From: Aeromonas veronii
Lineage (GTDB): Bacteria; Pseudomonadota; Gammaproteobacteria; Enterobacterales; Aeromonadaceae
DNA: 64,000 nt
Assembly: GCF_040215105.1 (NCBI RefSeq)
Contig: NZ_CP157875.1
Location: 1,231,501 to 1,295,500 of the forward strand
Direction of reading: 5' to 3'
In this document: positions 52,436 to 61,957 of the stretch, piece by piece
How the letters are laid out: the number at the start of each line of letters is the position of its first letter
Position numbering within the stretch: position 1 is the stretch's first letter
The notes under the pieces: generated by a model
Told to the model about the DNA's origin: nothing
Seen by the model: the letters and a program-made list of their open reading frames with translations, nothing else
The model's database searches: none
Made by a program: the position numbers and the translations under genes

Positions 52436-53278
52436 ATGGGATTTGCAGGAAGCGATCGCTATCTCGCCTCTAAAGAGCTGAGCATGGCCGTCAACGCGGC
52501 CGTGGTGCTGGAGAAACCGCTGCTGATCAAGGGTGAGCCTGGTACCGGCAAGACGGTGCTGGCGGAGGCGGTGGCCGAGTCACTTGGCGCCGAGCTCATC
52601 GCCTGGCACATCAAGTCCACCACCAAGGCCCAGCAGGGGCTCTATGAATACGACGCCGTGGCGCGGTTGCGGGACTCCCAGCTCGGGGATCCCCGGGTGG
52701 GGGATATCAATCACTACATCCGCCGTGGCAAGCTGTGGCAGGCCTTCGCTGCCGAGCAGCGGCCCGTGCTGCTCATCGACGAGATAGACAAGGCGGATAT
52801 CGAGTTTCCGAACGATCTGCTGCTGGAACTGGATCGCATGGAGTTCGACGTCTATGAGACCGGCGAGCGCGTGAAAGCGCGCCAGCGCCCCGTGGTCATC
52901 ATCACCTCCAACAACGAGAAAGAGCTGCCGGATGCCTTCCTGCGCCGCTGCTTCTTCCATTACATCCGCTTCCCCGACAAGGCCGAGATGCAGGCCATCA
53001 TCCAGTTGCACTATCCCGGATTGAAAGCGGCGCTGCTGGACGAAGCCATGTCTCTCTTCTTCGAGCTGCGGGCGGTGGAGGGGCTGCGCAAGAAACCCTC
53101 CACCTCGGAACTCCTTGACTGGATCCGGCTGCTGCTGGCCGATGGCATCTCCCCGGAGGCGATGCGGACCCGGGAGCCGGGCAAGCTGGTGCCGGCCCTC
53201 TACGGTGCCCTGCTCAAGACGGAGCAGGACTTGCATCTGTTCGAGAAGCTGGCCTTCCTGGCGCGGCGTGGCGGCTGA
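52436..53278 (+). CDS. MoxR-type AAA+ ATPase
   Basis: The 280-residue protein has Walker A GEPGTGKT (about residues 34-41), Walker B LLIDEIDKAD, sensor I ITSNNEKELPDAFLRR and a C-terminal lid. MoxR-type ATPases act as chaperones with VWA-domain partners to mature or load metals in other complexes. The VWA gene follows with no gap. I prefer ATG 52436: AAGGAA is only 2 bases from the ATG at 52427 but about 11 from this one; the first remains possible. Confidence 0.88.
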   Translation: MGFAGSDRYLASKELSMAVNAAVVLEKPLLIKGEPGTGKTVLAEAVAESLGAELIAWHIKSTTKAQQGLYEYDAVARLRDSQLGDPRVGDINHYIRRGKLWQAFAAEQRPVLLIDEIDKADIEFPNDLLLELDRMEFDVYETGERVKARQRPVVIITSNNEKELPDAFLRRCFFHYIRFPDKAEMQAIIQLHYPGLKAALLDEAMSLFFELRAVEGLRKKPSTSELLDWIRLLLADGISPEAMRTREPGKLVPALYGALLKTEQDLHLFEKLAFLARRGG

Positions 53279-54445
53279 ATGCTGGTTGATTTCTTCCTTC
53301 ATCTGCGCCGTCACAAGCTGCCCTGCAGCCTGCGCGAATTGCTGGACTTGCACGGGGCACTGGCAGCGCGGCTCGCCAGCCTCGACATGGATGAGTTCTA
53401 CCTGCTCGCCCGCTGCCTGCTGGTGAAGGACGAGGCCCACTACGATCGCTTCGATCGCGCCTTCGCCGAGTATTATGACGGGCTGCAGGCCAGTCCCTTG
53501 TTGCCGGAGTCTCTGCCGGACGACTGGCTGCGCCAGGAGCTCACACGGCTGTTGAGCCCGGGGGAAAAAGCCCTGCTGCAATCCTTGGGGGGGCTGGACA
53601 AGTTGCTGGAGACTCTCAATCAGCGGCTGGCAGAGCAGAAAGAGCGTCACGCCGGTGGCAACAAGTGGGTGGGTACTGGCGGCAGCAGCCCCTTCGGTCA
53701 CGGCGGTTTCCACCCCGAAGGGATCCGCATGGGGGGCGAGGGGCAACATGGCCGTGCCGCCAAGGTGTGGGAGGCGCGCCACTTTCGCAACTTCAGCGAC
53801 GATGACTCCCCCCTGGGTCAGCGTGCCATCCAGTTGGCCCTGCGAAGGCTCAGACGCTGGGTGCGCAAGGGCAATGCAGACGAGCTGGATCTCGATGACA
53901 CCATTCGCAGCACGGCCCGTCAGGGCTGGCTCGATGTGAAACTCAGACCCGAGCGCCACAACGGCATCAAACTGCTGGTGTTCTTCGATGTGGGGGGCTC
54001 CATGGACAGCCACGTGGCCGAGGTACAACGGCTGTTCTCGGCCCTGCGCCACGAGTTCAAGCACCTGGAGTTCTTCTATTTTCACAACTGCCTCTATGAC
54101 TTCGTCTGGCAGGACAACCGTCGCCGTTTCGAGGAGCGCTTCGATACCTGGCGTCTGCTGCGCACCTATGGCAGCGACTATCGGGTGATCTTGGTGGGGG
54201 ATGCCAAGATGGGCCCCTATGAGATCACCTGGCCCGGTGGTGCGGTCGAATACTGGAACGAAGAGGCGGGTCAGGTATGGCTCGCCCGGCTGCAACAGCA
54301 CTACCCCAGGCTGGTGTGGATCAATCCCCTCCCGAGACGGGAGTGGCTCTGGCATCCTTCCATCAAGCTGATGAATGACCTGATTGGCGGGCGTATGCAC
54401 CCGCTGACACTGGCCGGTCTCGCCGAGGCGATCGACAGGCTATAA
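53279..54445 (+). CDS. CoxE-like VWA-domain protein
   Basis: A 388-residue cytoplasmic protein with an alpha-helical N-terminal half and a C-terminal VWA domain from about 230. The MIDAS-like motif reads FFDVGGSMDSH, with Gly where D-x-S-x-S proteins have the first Ser; this is common in CoxE-like proteins. It starts directly after the stop codon of the AAA ATPase gene, the usual MoxR-VWA pairing. The client complex is not visible here; the next gene is a ketoacyl synthase. Confidence 0.87.
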   Translation: MLVDFFLHLRRHKLPCSLRELLDLHGALAARLASLDMDEFYLLARCLLVKDEAHYDRFDRAFAEYYDGLQASPLLPESLPDDWLRQELTRLLSPGEKALLQSLGGLDKLLETLNQRLAEQKERHAGGNKWVGTGGSSPFGHGGFHPEGIRMGGEGQHGRAAKVWEARHFRNFSDDDSPLGQRAIQLALRRLRRWVRKGNADELDLDDTIRSTARQGWLDVKLRPERHNGIKLLVFFDVGGSMDSHVAEVQRLFSALRHEFKHLEFFYFHNCLYDFVWQDNRRRFEERFDTWRLLRTYGSDYRVILVGDAKMGPYEITWPGGAVEYWNEEAGQVWLARLQQHYPRLVWINPLPRREWLWHPSIKLMNDLIGGRMHPLTLAGLAEAIDRL

Positions 54446-54498
54446 ACCCTCATCCTACAAAACAGACAAGCCGGGATTGCACCCGGCCAGGAGCAAAG

Positions 54499-55620
54499 AT
54501 GACTTCCATCGTGATCAGTGGCTCAGGCCTCTATACCCCTCCCTTTGCCGTCAGCAACGAAGAGTTGGTGGCCGCCTTCAATCAATATGTGGATCTCTAC
54601 AACGAGGAGAACGCCTCCGCCATCGACGCGGGTCAGCTCGATGCCAAGCAACATTCAAGCTGCGAGTTCATCGAGAAGGCCTCCGGCATCAAGAGCCGCT
54701 ATCTGGTGAGCAAGGAGGGGGTGCTGGATCCGGACATCATGCAGCCGCTGCTTCCGGAGCGCCCGGACGACAAGCCCTCCATCATGGTGGAGATGGCAGT
54801 GGCCGCCGCCGAGCAGGCGCTGATCGCCGCCGGTCGCGAGCCGGGGGAGATCGATCTCGTCATCGTCGCCGCCTCCAACATGCCGCGACCCTATCCGGCG
54901 CTCTCCATCGAGCTGCAGCATTACCTCGGTGCGACCGGCATGGCGTTTGACATGAACGTGGCCTGCTCGTCGGCCACCTTCGGTATCAAGACGGCGGCGG
55001 ATCTGCTGGCTGCGGGCACAGCCAAACTGGCGCTGGTGGTGAACCCGGAGATCTGCTCGGGTCACCTCAACTTCCGGGACAGGGACAGTCACTTCATCTT
55101 CGGCGACGCCTGCACCGCCGTGGTGCTGGAGCGGGCCGAGGACTGCAAGGTGGCCAACCCCTGGCAACTGGTGGCCAGCAAGCTGGTGACCCAGTACTCC
55201 AACAATATCCGCAACAACTTCGGCTTCCTGAACCGCTTCAGCCCGCGCACCCGCTACGGGGATGACAAGCTGTTTCGCCAGCAAGGGCGCAAGGTGTTCA
55301 AGGAGGTGCTGCCATTGGTGTGCGATCAGATTGCCGGCCAGCTGGCCGAGCAGGGTTGGCAGGCAGGGGAGCTGAACCGACTCTGGCTGCATCAGGCGAA
55401 TCTCACCATGAACCAGTTCATCGGCCGCAAGCTGCTGGGGCACGATGCCAGTCAGCAAGAGGCACCAGTGATCCTCGACCGTTACGGCAACACCAGCTCG
55501 GCGGGCTCCATCATCGCCTTCCACCTGTTCAATCAGGACTTGCCGAGTGGCGCCCGGGGTGTGCTCTGCTCCTTCGGTGCCGGTTATTCGATAGGCAGCC
55601 TGCTGCTGGAGCGCGGGTGA
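54499..55620 (+). CDS. Beta-ketoacyl-ACP synthase III (FabH-like)
   Basis: A 373-residue thiolase-fold enzyme with the catalytic triad C156 (NVACSSATF), H298 (LWLHQAN) and N331 (RYGNTSSAGS), as in FabH. It is about 50 residues longer than E. coli FabH (317), mostly through an N-terminal insertion (residues 25-60). It is not in a fab cluster, so it may be a second, specialised KAS III acting on a different acyl-CoA. AGGAG lies 9 bases before the ATG. A hairpin GCCGGG/CCCGGC sits in the 53-base gap after the VWA gene. Confidence 0.9.
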   Translation: MTSIVISGSGLYTPPFAVSNEELVAAFNQYVDLYNEENASAIDAGQLDAKQHSSCEFIEKASGIKSRYLVSKEGVLDPDIMQPLLPERPDDKPSIMVEMAVAAAEQALIAAGREPGEIDLVIVAASNMPRPYPALSIELQHYLGATGMAFDMNVACSSATFGIKTAADLLAAGTAKLALVVNPEICSGHLNFRDRDSHFIFGDACTAVVLERAEDCKVANPWQLVASKLVTQYSNNIRNNFGFLNRFSPRTRYGDDKLFRQQGRKVFKEVLPLVCDQIAGQLAEQGWQAGELNRLWLHQANLTMNQFIGRKLLGHDASQQEAPVILDRYGNTSSAGSIIAFHLFNQDLPSGARGVLCSFGAGYSIGSLLLERG

Positions 55621-55633
55621 GGAATCTTGTGAT

Positions 55634-57115
55634 ATGACGATACTCGCTGTCGATTTGGATAACGTTCAGGAGAAGACTCTGGGGCGCAGCACCCTGCATC
55701 ACGGGGTCGCCTTGCTGCTCTTTTGCCTGTATGGCTTTCAGGTGTGCCCGTTTCTGGACACCCTGACCCTTGCCCAGCTTTTTATTCCCACCCTGGTTGT
55801 GTTCGGGATCATGGCCGTCGCTCGCCACATATTGCTCAACCGTCTGACGCTGCCAGAGGTGGAGTTCAGCAGCTTCGGGCTGGAGCTTGGGATCTATCTG
55901 CTGGGGGCCGTGCTGCTCTGCATCTATAACGGATTGCTTTTTGGCAACTTTCCCCTGGAAAGCTACCTCAAGATCCTGCTCGGCATGTTCACCCTGGGTT
56001 TTCTGGTTGCCGCCGATCTCTCCCTCGAGCGGGATTGGGAGCTGGCCAGGCAGCGTGAGAAAGAGGGCATTTTTGCGTTGACCCAGTCGTCGACCATGGC
56101 GTTTTCCCGCAAGTTTTCCCTGTTTGCCTTGGCCACCCTCACGCTGCTGGGAGGGGTCATCTTTCTATTGATCAACAAGGATCTGGAGTGGTTTGTGACG
56201 GTTGGCAGCGACTTGCCCCGCGGTCTTGCCCAGCGCTACATATTGCAAGAGGTCGCCTTCATCATGGTGGTGACCTTCGGCTATCTCTGGCTCATCATTC
56301 GTGCGTTCAGCCGCAATCTTGCCTTCTCCCTGACCCATCAGATCCAGGCCATGGCGCAGGTTCAGCACGGCAATCTGGAGGTGCGGATACCCGTGACCCG
56401 GGACGATGAGTTTGGTCTGATCGCCGCGAGCACGAACGAGATGATCGAGGAGCTGAAGGCGCGCAACGACGAGATCAACCTGACCCGGGATGTGGCCATC
56501 CTCGGTCTGGCCACCCTGGCAGAGACACGGGACAACGAGACCGGTGCCCACATCATCCGCACCCAGTACTATGTCAGGGTGCTGGCGGAGCATTTGAGCC
56601 AGGCCGATCCCGCGCGATACCCGCTGGACCAAGAGACCATCGAACTGCTGTTCAAATCGGCGCCGCTGCATGATGTGGGCAAGGTGGGCATCCCGGACGC
56701 CATCTTGCTCAAACCCGGCAAGCTGACTGATGAAGAGTTTGCCATCATGAAGCGTCATGCCTCGATTGGCGCCGAGGCGCTGGCCAATGCCGAATCGCAG
56801 CTCGGTTCCAACTCCTTCCTGCGACTGGCGCGGGAGATAGCGCTCACCCACCACGAAAAATGGGATGGCAGTGGCTATCCGAATGGGTTGAAGGGGGAGG
56901 CCATCCCCATTTCAGGCCGATTGATGGCCCTGGCTGACGTCTATGACGCCCTCATCTCAAAGCGAGTCTACAAACCTGCGTTCAGCCATGAACAAGCCAG
57001 GGAGATCATCGTCAAGGGACGGGGCAGCCATTTTGATCCCGCCGTGGTCGACGGGTTCCTGGCTTGTGAAGCCGGCTTCCAGCAGATTGCCGACCAGCAC
57101 AGAGACCATGAGTGA
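55634..57115 (+). CDS. Membrane HD-GYP c-di-GMP phosphodiesterase
   Basis: A 493-residue protein with about six TM helices (25-225), a HAMP-like segment (about 222-275) and an HD-GYP domain (about 285-485). The domain has the metal-binding HD at 346-347 (LHDVGKVGIPD) and H-H-E-K-W-D-GSGYP (406-416), so the GYP triad is intact. Such enzymes hydrolyse cyclic-di-GMP to GMP. It starts 13 bases after the ketoacyl synthase and may be cotranscribed. Confidence 0.92.
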   Translation: MTILAVDLDNVQEKTLGRSTLHHGVALLLFCLYGFQVCPFLDTLTLAQLFIPTLVVFGIMAVARHILLNRLTLPEVEFSSFGLELGIYLLGAVLLCIYNGLLFGNFPLESYLKILLGMFTLGFLVAADLSLERDWELARQREKEGIFALTQSSTMAFSRKFSLFALATLTLLGGVIFLLINKDLEWFVTVGSDLPRGLAQRYILQEVAFIMVVTFGYLWLIIRAFSRNLAFSLTHQIQAMAQVQHGNLEVRIPVTRDDEFGLIAASTNEMIEELKARNDEINLTRDVAILGLATLAETRDNETGAHIIRTQYYVRVLAEHLSQADPARYPLDQETIELLFKSAPLHDVGKVGIPDAILLKPGKLTDEEFAIMKRHASIGAEALANAESQLGSNSFLRLAREIALTHHEKWDGSGYPNGLKGEAIPISGRLMALADVYDALISKRVYKPAFSHEQAREIIVKGRGSHFDPAVVDGFLACEAGFQQIADQHRDHE

Positions 57116-57200
57116 CATGGCCTGGAGCGTGGCAACACATGCCATGGTCTAGGCCCCACCTTCGTCAGTCACTCAGCGGGGTGCTTGACCAGGACGGCCA

Positions 57201-57905
57201 TCAGCAGGGGGCGATGGCCAGCACCAGGCACTCTGGTTCGGCTATCTGGAACCTGACGTTCAGGTCGAACAATCTGACCCCGTACTCTTTCTCATCGGGC
57301 TTGCCCTTCTTGTAGGCCGGACGCGGATCCTGGGCCAGCACCTCGCTCACCAGCTGGCGCAGCTCGGGATGGCGGGAGGCGAGTTGACCAAGCTGTTGTT
57401 CTGCCTCCTGGCTGAAACTCACCATCAGCGGTGGAGTGGGGGCATCCGGCGCAAAACCGCCGCGGGCATCCGGCAGGCTGTCGGCGTAGGGAATGTAGGG
57501 CTTGATATCGACGATGGGGGTGCCATCGAGCAGGTCGACTGCCCCGAGTTCGAGCCACAGCTTGCCGCGCTCACGACCCACTCCGTGCAGCTCGACCACA
57601 GAGAGGCCGAGCGGGTTGGGTCGGAAGGTGGAGCGGGTGGCGAAGACCCCAACCCGTTCGTTGCCACCGAGGCGCGGCGGGCGCACCGTCGGGTGCCAGC
57701 CCTGGGCCATGGTCTGGTGGAACACGAAGCTGAGCCAGAGGTGGGAAAACTGCTCGATGCCGCGCAGCACGTCCGGCTGATCGTAGGGAGGCAGCAGCTC
57801 GAGGCGGGCACGGGCCGACTTGACCAGGCCGGGCTGGCGGGGAATGGCGAACTTCTCCTTGTAGGGAGAACGGATGATCCCCAGGGTGTCGATTTCGAAC
57901 TTCAT
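57201..57905 (-). CDS. trmO: tRNA-threonylcarbamoyladenosine methyltransferase TrmO
   Basis: The 234-residue protein of the YaeB/TsaA family N6-methylates t6A37 in certain tRNAs using SAM. It shows the family motifs GIIRSPYKEKFAIPRQP, FSHLWLSFVFH, RSTFRPNPLGLSVV and DIKPYIPYAD. In E. coli trmO is next to rcsF, and here rcsF lies 1.7 kb away on the same strand with an epimerase-like gene and a DUF488 gene between. Confidence 0.95.
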   Translation of the reverse strand: MKFEIDTLGIIRSPYKEKFAIPRQPGLVKSARARLELLPPYDQPDVLRGIEQFSHLWLSFVFHQTMAQGWHPTVRPPRLGGNERVGVFATRSTFRPNPLGLSVVELHGVGRERGKLWLELGAVDLLDGTPIVDIKPYIPYADSLPDARGGFAPDAPTPPLMVSFSQEAEQQLGQLASRHPELRQLVSEVLAQDPRPAYKKGKPDEKEYGVRLFDLNVRFQIAEPECLVLAIAPC

Positions 57906-58128
57906 GGCACACTCGTGGCTAAAAACCCCGGCAATTTAGCACAAGCAGTCCCAAAACGCAGGCTCACCGCTTCGCCCATTCCTTCGATACCATAGTGATC
58001 CCCGTCCCACCCCTGCCCGCTGGGGGCTGCCTCTTGGCGTCGACTTGCGTAGGGTAAGGGCAGGAAAAACGATTGCCATCCGGCCGTGACGCTCAAGGTC
58101 GCCGGTATGGCTGACAGGGAGTCACAGG

Positions 58129-59124
58129 ATGAAACTGCTTATCATCGGCGGCACGGGATTTCTGGGTCGCCATCTCAGTGCGCTGGCGCTGGACTGGGGC
58201 CACGAGGTCACCTTGTTCAACCGCGGCCATCGTCAGCACCCGGACTGGCGGGATCTGGTGCAACTGCACGGAGACAGGGATGGCGATCTCGGGGCCCTGC
58301 ACGGGGAGGGGCTGTACTGGGATCTGGTCATCGATACCTGTTGCTATCGACCCGAGCAGGCGGCCAGCCTCTCGGCGACGTTGCTTGGGCGCTGCGAGCG
58401 CCTCATCTTCATCTCCACCATCAGTGTCTACCGGGACTTTGCCCGGCCCGGAATGGATGAGTCGGCCCCTTTGCACGAGATCCCCCAAGGGATGATGCCG
58501 GATGACTACGGTCCCCTCAAAGTCTTGTGCGAGCAAGCGTATCAGGCCCGCTGGGGGGAGCGACTCTGCATCCTGCGGCCCGGCGTCCTGTGCGGCCCTC
58601 AGGATCACACGGGTCGCCTTGCCTGGTGGGTGAGACGAGTGCAGCAGGGCGGCCCCTGGCTGCTGCCGGGGGAGGGGCAGGACAGGTTGCAATATCTGGA
58701 CGTACGGGACTGCGCCGAATTCGTGTTGCGGGCCGCCGAGCAGCGCCTTGGGGGCGTGTTCAACCTGCTCAAGCCCGGCATATTGCTGGGGGACTGGGTG
58801 GAGCGTATTACCGCCCGTCTGGCCCCGGCGTCGCCCATCCAATTCGAATGGGCACCCTGGCCAGCGCTGCTGGCCGCCGGGGTTGAGCCCTGGCAGAGCT
58901 ATCCGACCCTGCTGCCCAACGAGCTGACTGAGTATTGGGGGTATGGCCGGATCAGCGCCGAGGCTGCCATCGTGCAAGGGCTCAACTTCCGTCCCCTGGA
59001 GGAGACGGTGGCGGATGTCGCCCTCTGGCTGGCGGAAGGGGGGCAAGGGGAGGCCGCAGGCATGACGGCTGAAGAGGAGGCGACGCTGCGCCAACGGGTG
59101 CTGGCTGCACACGCCATGCAGTAG
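58129..59124 (+). CDS. NAD-dependent epimerase/dehydratase family protein
   Basis: A 331-residue extended-SDR protein with a Rossmann motif GGTGFLG (about residues 7-13) and DRDGDL and IDTCCY segments. The catalytic Y-x-x-x-K lies in YGPLKVLCE, with Tyr and Lys in place. It resembles the subgroup related to plant chloroplast CSP41-like epimerases rather than sugar-nucleotide epimerases of LPS clusters. No sugar-biosynthesis genes are nearby. The substrate is unknown. ATG 58129 has AGGGAG and CAGG just upstream. Confidence 0.85.
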   Translation: MKLLIIGGTGFLGRHLSALALDWGHEVTLFNRGHRQHPDWRDLVQLHGDRDGDLGALHGEGLYWDLVIDTCCYRPEQAASLSATLLGRCERLIFISTISVYRDFARPGMDESAPLHEIPQGMMPDDYGPLKVLCEQAYQARWGERLCILRPGVLCGPQDHTGRLAWWVRRVQQGGPWLLPGEGQDRLQYLDVRDCAEFVLRAAEQRLGGVFNLLKPGILLGDWVERITARLAPASPIQFEWAPWPALLAAGVEPWQSYPTLLPNELTEYWGYGRISAEAAIVQGLNFRPLEETVADVALWLAEGGQGEAAGMTAEEEATLRQRVLAAHAMQ

Positions 59125-59177
59125 GCAAGTCATGCTTGCAGCCTGAGCACGGCGCCATGTGTACCGGAAAGCCGAAT

Positions 59178-59216
59178 CAAAGAGAGGGCACCCCATGGGG
59201 CGCCCTCTCTTTTTGC
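59178..59216. terminator. Bidirectional intrinsic terminator
   Basis: AAAGAGAGGGC pairs with GCCCTCTCTTT, flanked by A- and T-runs, around a smaller CCCC/GGGG stem. It lies between the epimerase-like gene and the convergent DUF488 gene. Confidence 0.9.
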
Positions 59217-59232
59217 AATGGGACTGCAGGAT

Positions 59233-59619
59233 TTAGCGCAAGACAGCGCCACAGCCGGCCAGCAACTCTTTCAGGATGCCGCGATGACAGCGGGATTCAT
59301 GTTCGCAGTAGCAGCCCACCGAGAGATCCGTGTGGTGGGAGAGCGCTGCCAGCAGGGCCAAATCGTGCTTTGCCGTCGGCGTGGTCATCTCGGCCTTGTA
59401 CTGTTTGCAGAAGGCGGCCCACTGGGCCGGCGTCTCGGCACCCTGACCGAGCTTCATGGTCTCGGGGCTGGGAGCCAAGTTGGGGAACCAGACGTCGTAC
59501 CAATCCTGGCTCGCAAATTCAGCTTTGGGCACGCCCCGGGGCGGGCGACGCACCGTGCCGATGCGAAGCCCCTCACCGGGCAGGCGAGGGGTGCCGAGAC
59601 GGACGACGGCGAGAGCCAC
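59233..59619 (-). CDS. DUF488 family protein (YeaO-like)
   Basis: A 128-residue protein of the DUF488 family: RIGTVRRPPRGVP near the N-terminus, a WYDVWFPNLAPS segment, and the C-terminal cysteine-rich VGCYCEHESRCHRG, the family hallmark. The biochemical role is unknown. It starts 4 bases after the rcsF stop codon, so the two are cotranscribed. Confidence 0.87.
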   Translation of the reverse strand: MALAVVRLGTPRLPGEGLRIGTVRRPPRGVPKAEFASQDWYDVWFPNLAPSPETMKLGQGAETPAQWAAFCKQYKAEMTTPTAKHDLALLAALSHHTDLSVGCYCEHESRCHRGILKELLAGCGAVLR

Positions 59620-59623
59620 AGGC

Positions 59624-59998
59624 TTATTTCTCTTCGGCGACTTTCAGCGCCTGGCCATAGCAGATCACCTGCTTGAGGCAGCCCGGCACATCGCTGAACT
59701 CGGCGCACTTGTCAAAGCTCACGCCGTTGCCCCCCATGTCCGCCACCCGGCGGCGAGCCAGGGTGCGGGCTTCACCGGCATTCGGCACCGCCTGGTTGGC
59801 ATCGCTCTGGCAGGATTCCCCCTCGACGGTACCGAGATAGAGGTAGTTGAGATCGGCCAGCTCGCCCTGTTCATAGATCCGCACGCTCCCGGGCTTGAAG
59901 TACTCGTCGAAGTTTTCCTTGTCCAGGTTGCTGTTGAAGGAGAAGTAGGAGCAACCGGAGGCGAAGAGGGGCAGCAGCAATAGAGTCAGGCGTTTCAT
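59624..59998 (-). CDS. rcsF: RcsF-like outer-membrane stress-sensor lipoprotein
   Basis: A 124-residue protein with a lipobox (PLFASGC, Cys at residue 16) and an RcsF domain with four cysteines (ESCQSD, DKCAEF, PGCLKQV and ICYGQA). These positions fit the two disulfides of E. coli RcsF, which signals envelope damage to the Rcs phosphorelay. The N-terminal linker lacks the proline-rich stretch of E. coli RcsF. The other Rcs proteins are not in the window. Nearness to trmO supports the name. Confidence 0.87.
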   Translation of the reverse strand: MKRLTLLLLPLFASGCSYFSFNSNLDKENFDEYFKPGSVRIYEQGELADLNYLYLGTVEGESCQSDANQAVPNAGEARTLARRRVADMGGNGVSFDKCAEFSDVPGCLKQVICYGQALKVAEEK

Positions 59999-60159
59999 GG
60001 CGATGTCTTGTTGAACAGTGAGGGGGTCATTATAGGGGCCAGTCGCGGCTGGCGACCAGCCCCATTTTTAGCCACCGGGACGGGGGGTGACCAAGAGCTG
60101 GCCTGGCGCGACATCGGGGTCGGCAGGTTGTCATGAGAATGGCGTCTTGCCAAAAGTAG

Positions 60160-60184
60160 AGAGGGGGCATGATGCCCCCCTTTG
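60160..60184 (-). terminator. Hairpin terminator of cydC
   Basis: AGGGGGCAT pairs with ATGCCCCCT around 60162-60181, just past the cydC stop codon, followed on the minus strand by a modest T-rich tail. Confidence 0.65.
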
Positions 60185-60196
60185 CACTTAACGGAT

Positions 60197-61957
60197 TCAG
60201 ACCGGCGCGAGCCGCTGGTGCAGACTGCGGTAGTAGTCATCGCTCAGCAGCTCTGCGTGAGGGGCGCACAGGCGAATGCGCCCCTCTTCCATCAGGGCGA
60301 TCCTGTCCATCTGCTCCAGCCCCAGCAGGCGGTGAGAGATGAACAGCAGGGTGCGATCAGCGCCCAACCTGAACAGCAGGGCCATGATCTCCCGCTCGGT
60401 CTGGCTGTCGAGCCCCTCGGTGGGCTCGTCCAGCAGCCAGAGCGGGGCGTCGTGCAGCAGGGCGCGGGCGAGGCCGATACGACGACGCTCCCCGCCGGAG
60501 AGCGGTCGACCGCCATCCCCGAGCCAGGCATCCAGTCCCCCTTCCGCCAGCTCCTCCGGGTTGTCCAGGAGGCCAGCGAGGCCCACCTGCTCCAGCACGG
60601 CGACGAGTTGCTCGTCGCTGGCTGTCGGCGCCGCCAGCTTGAGGTTGCCGCGCAGGGTATCGGCAAAGAGGTGTACCCGCTGGCTCACCACCGAGAAGGA
60701 AGCCCGCAGCGCCTCTTCGCTGTAATGGGTCAGCGGTTTGCCATCCAGCAGGATCTCCCCGCTCACTGGAGTCCACTCCCGGGTCAGCAGCCCCATCAGG
60801 GTGGATTTGCCACAGCCGGTCTGGCCGAGCAGCGCGAGTTTTTCCCCGGCCTTCAGTTGCAGGGAACAGCCGCGCAGCACGGGACTGGCGTCTGCATCAG
60901 CATGGGCACTGGGGTAGGCGAAGGTGAGGTCGTTTATCTGCAGGCTGCCCGCAGTGGCAGGCTGTTGCTCGCTACCCCATTCCGGGGCCTTGGCCTCCTG
61001 CAGGATCTCGTTGAGACGACGGGCCGAGGTGAGGCTGGTGGAGAGATGCTGGAAGGCCCCCGCCAGCGGCAACAGGGCCTCGAAGCTTGCCAGGGTGGCG
61101 AACACCATGAGCGCCGTGATGGGATCCGGGATGGCACCGCCGACCCCGTGACCGGCAAGCCAGAGCATCAGGGTCAGGGTCCAGCCGCTCAGCAACTGGA
61201 CGGAGGCATTGGCCAGCCCGCTCACGCTGGCCATGCGGGCCTGGGCGCGGATCAGGGCCTGCTCGGCCTGTTGCAGTTCATCGAGGGCCTGGGGGGCGGC
61301 GGCAAACATCTGCAGCTCGGCCTGGCCGTCCAGGTAGTCCACCAGTCGGGTACGCAGGCGGGACTTCTCGGCGATCAGGGCCTGACCGGGTTTGCGGCCG
61401 AGGAAGTAGAACACCAGGGGCAGGGCCAGCATGCCGACCAGCAAGATGGCTCCCAGGGTCAGGGCCAGTTCGCTGTCGAAGAAGGAGAGGAAGAACACCA
61501 GACCGGCGGTACTGAGCAGGGCCGCCCCTATGGGGGTGATGAGGCGCAGGTAGACGTGATCCAGTGCATCGATGTCGGTCACCAGCCGGTTGAGCAGATC
61601 CGTCTGGCGGAAGCTGGCCAGGGTGCCGGTGGAGAGCGGCGAGAGCTTTTGCCAGAACCAGACGCGCAGCCGGGTCAGCACCCGGAAGGTGGCATCATGG
61701 CTCACCACCCGCTCTCCCCAGCGGCTGGCGGTGCGGATGATGGAGAAGAAGCGCACGCCCCCGGCCGGGGTCATGTAGTTGAAGGTGTCGCGGGTGGCGA
61801 CGGCCAGCCCGGCCACGGCCGCGGCGGAGAGGAACCAGCCGGAGAGGGACAAGAGCCCCATGCCGGCCACCAGAGTCACCAGGGCCAGCAGCAGACCGGT
61901 GGAGAGGCTCAGCCAGTGCTGGCGATAGAGGCGCAGGAAGGGCAACAGATCACGCAT
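60197..61957 (-). CDS. cydC: Cysteine/glutathione ABC exporter subunit CydC
   Basis: A 586-residue ABC exporter half: six TM helices (about 10-310), then an ATPase with Walker A GQTGCGKST, signature PLSGGERRRIGLAR and Walker B LWLLDEPTEGLD. With CydD it exports cysteine and glutathione to the periplasm and is needed to assemble cytochrome bd. ATG 61957 (MRDLLPFLRLY) aligns with E. coli CydC and has GGAG 8 bases upstream; ATG 61972 is also in frame. Its start overlaps the end of cydD by 8 bases. Confidence 0.95.
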   Translation of the reverse strand: MRDLLPFLRLYRQHWLSLSTGLLLALVTLVAGMGLLSLSGWFLSAAAVAGLAVATRDTFNYMTPAGGVRFFSIIRTASRWGERVVSHDATFRVLTRLRVWFWQKLSPLSTGTLASFRQTDLLNRLVTDIDALDHVYLRLITPIGAALLSTAGLVFFLSFFDSELALTLGAILLVGMLALPLVFYFLGRKPGQALIAEKSRLRTRLVDYLDGQAELQMFAAAPQALDELQQAEQALIRAQARMASVSGLANASVQLLSGWTLTLMLWLAGHGVGGAIPDPITALMVFATLASFEALLPLAGAFQHLSTSLTSARRLNEILQEAKAPEWGSEQQPATAGSLQINDLTFAYPSAHADADASPVLRGCSLQLKAGEKLALLGQTGCGKSTLMGLLTREWTPVSGEILLDGKPLTHYSEEALRASFSVVSQRVHLFADTLRGNLKLAAPTASDEQLVAVLEQVGLAGLLDNPEELAEGGLDAWLGDGGRPLSGGERRRIGLARALLHDAPLWLLDEPTEGLDSQTEREIMALLFRLGADRTLLFISHRLLGLEQMDRIALMEEGRIRLCAPHAELLSDDYYRSLHQRLAPV

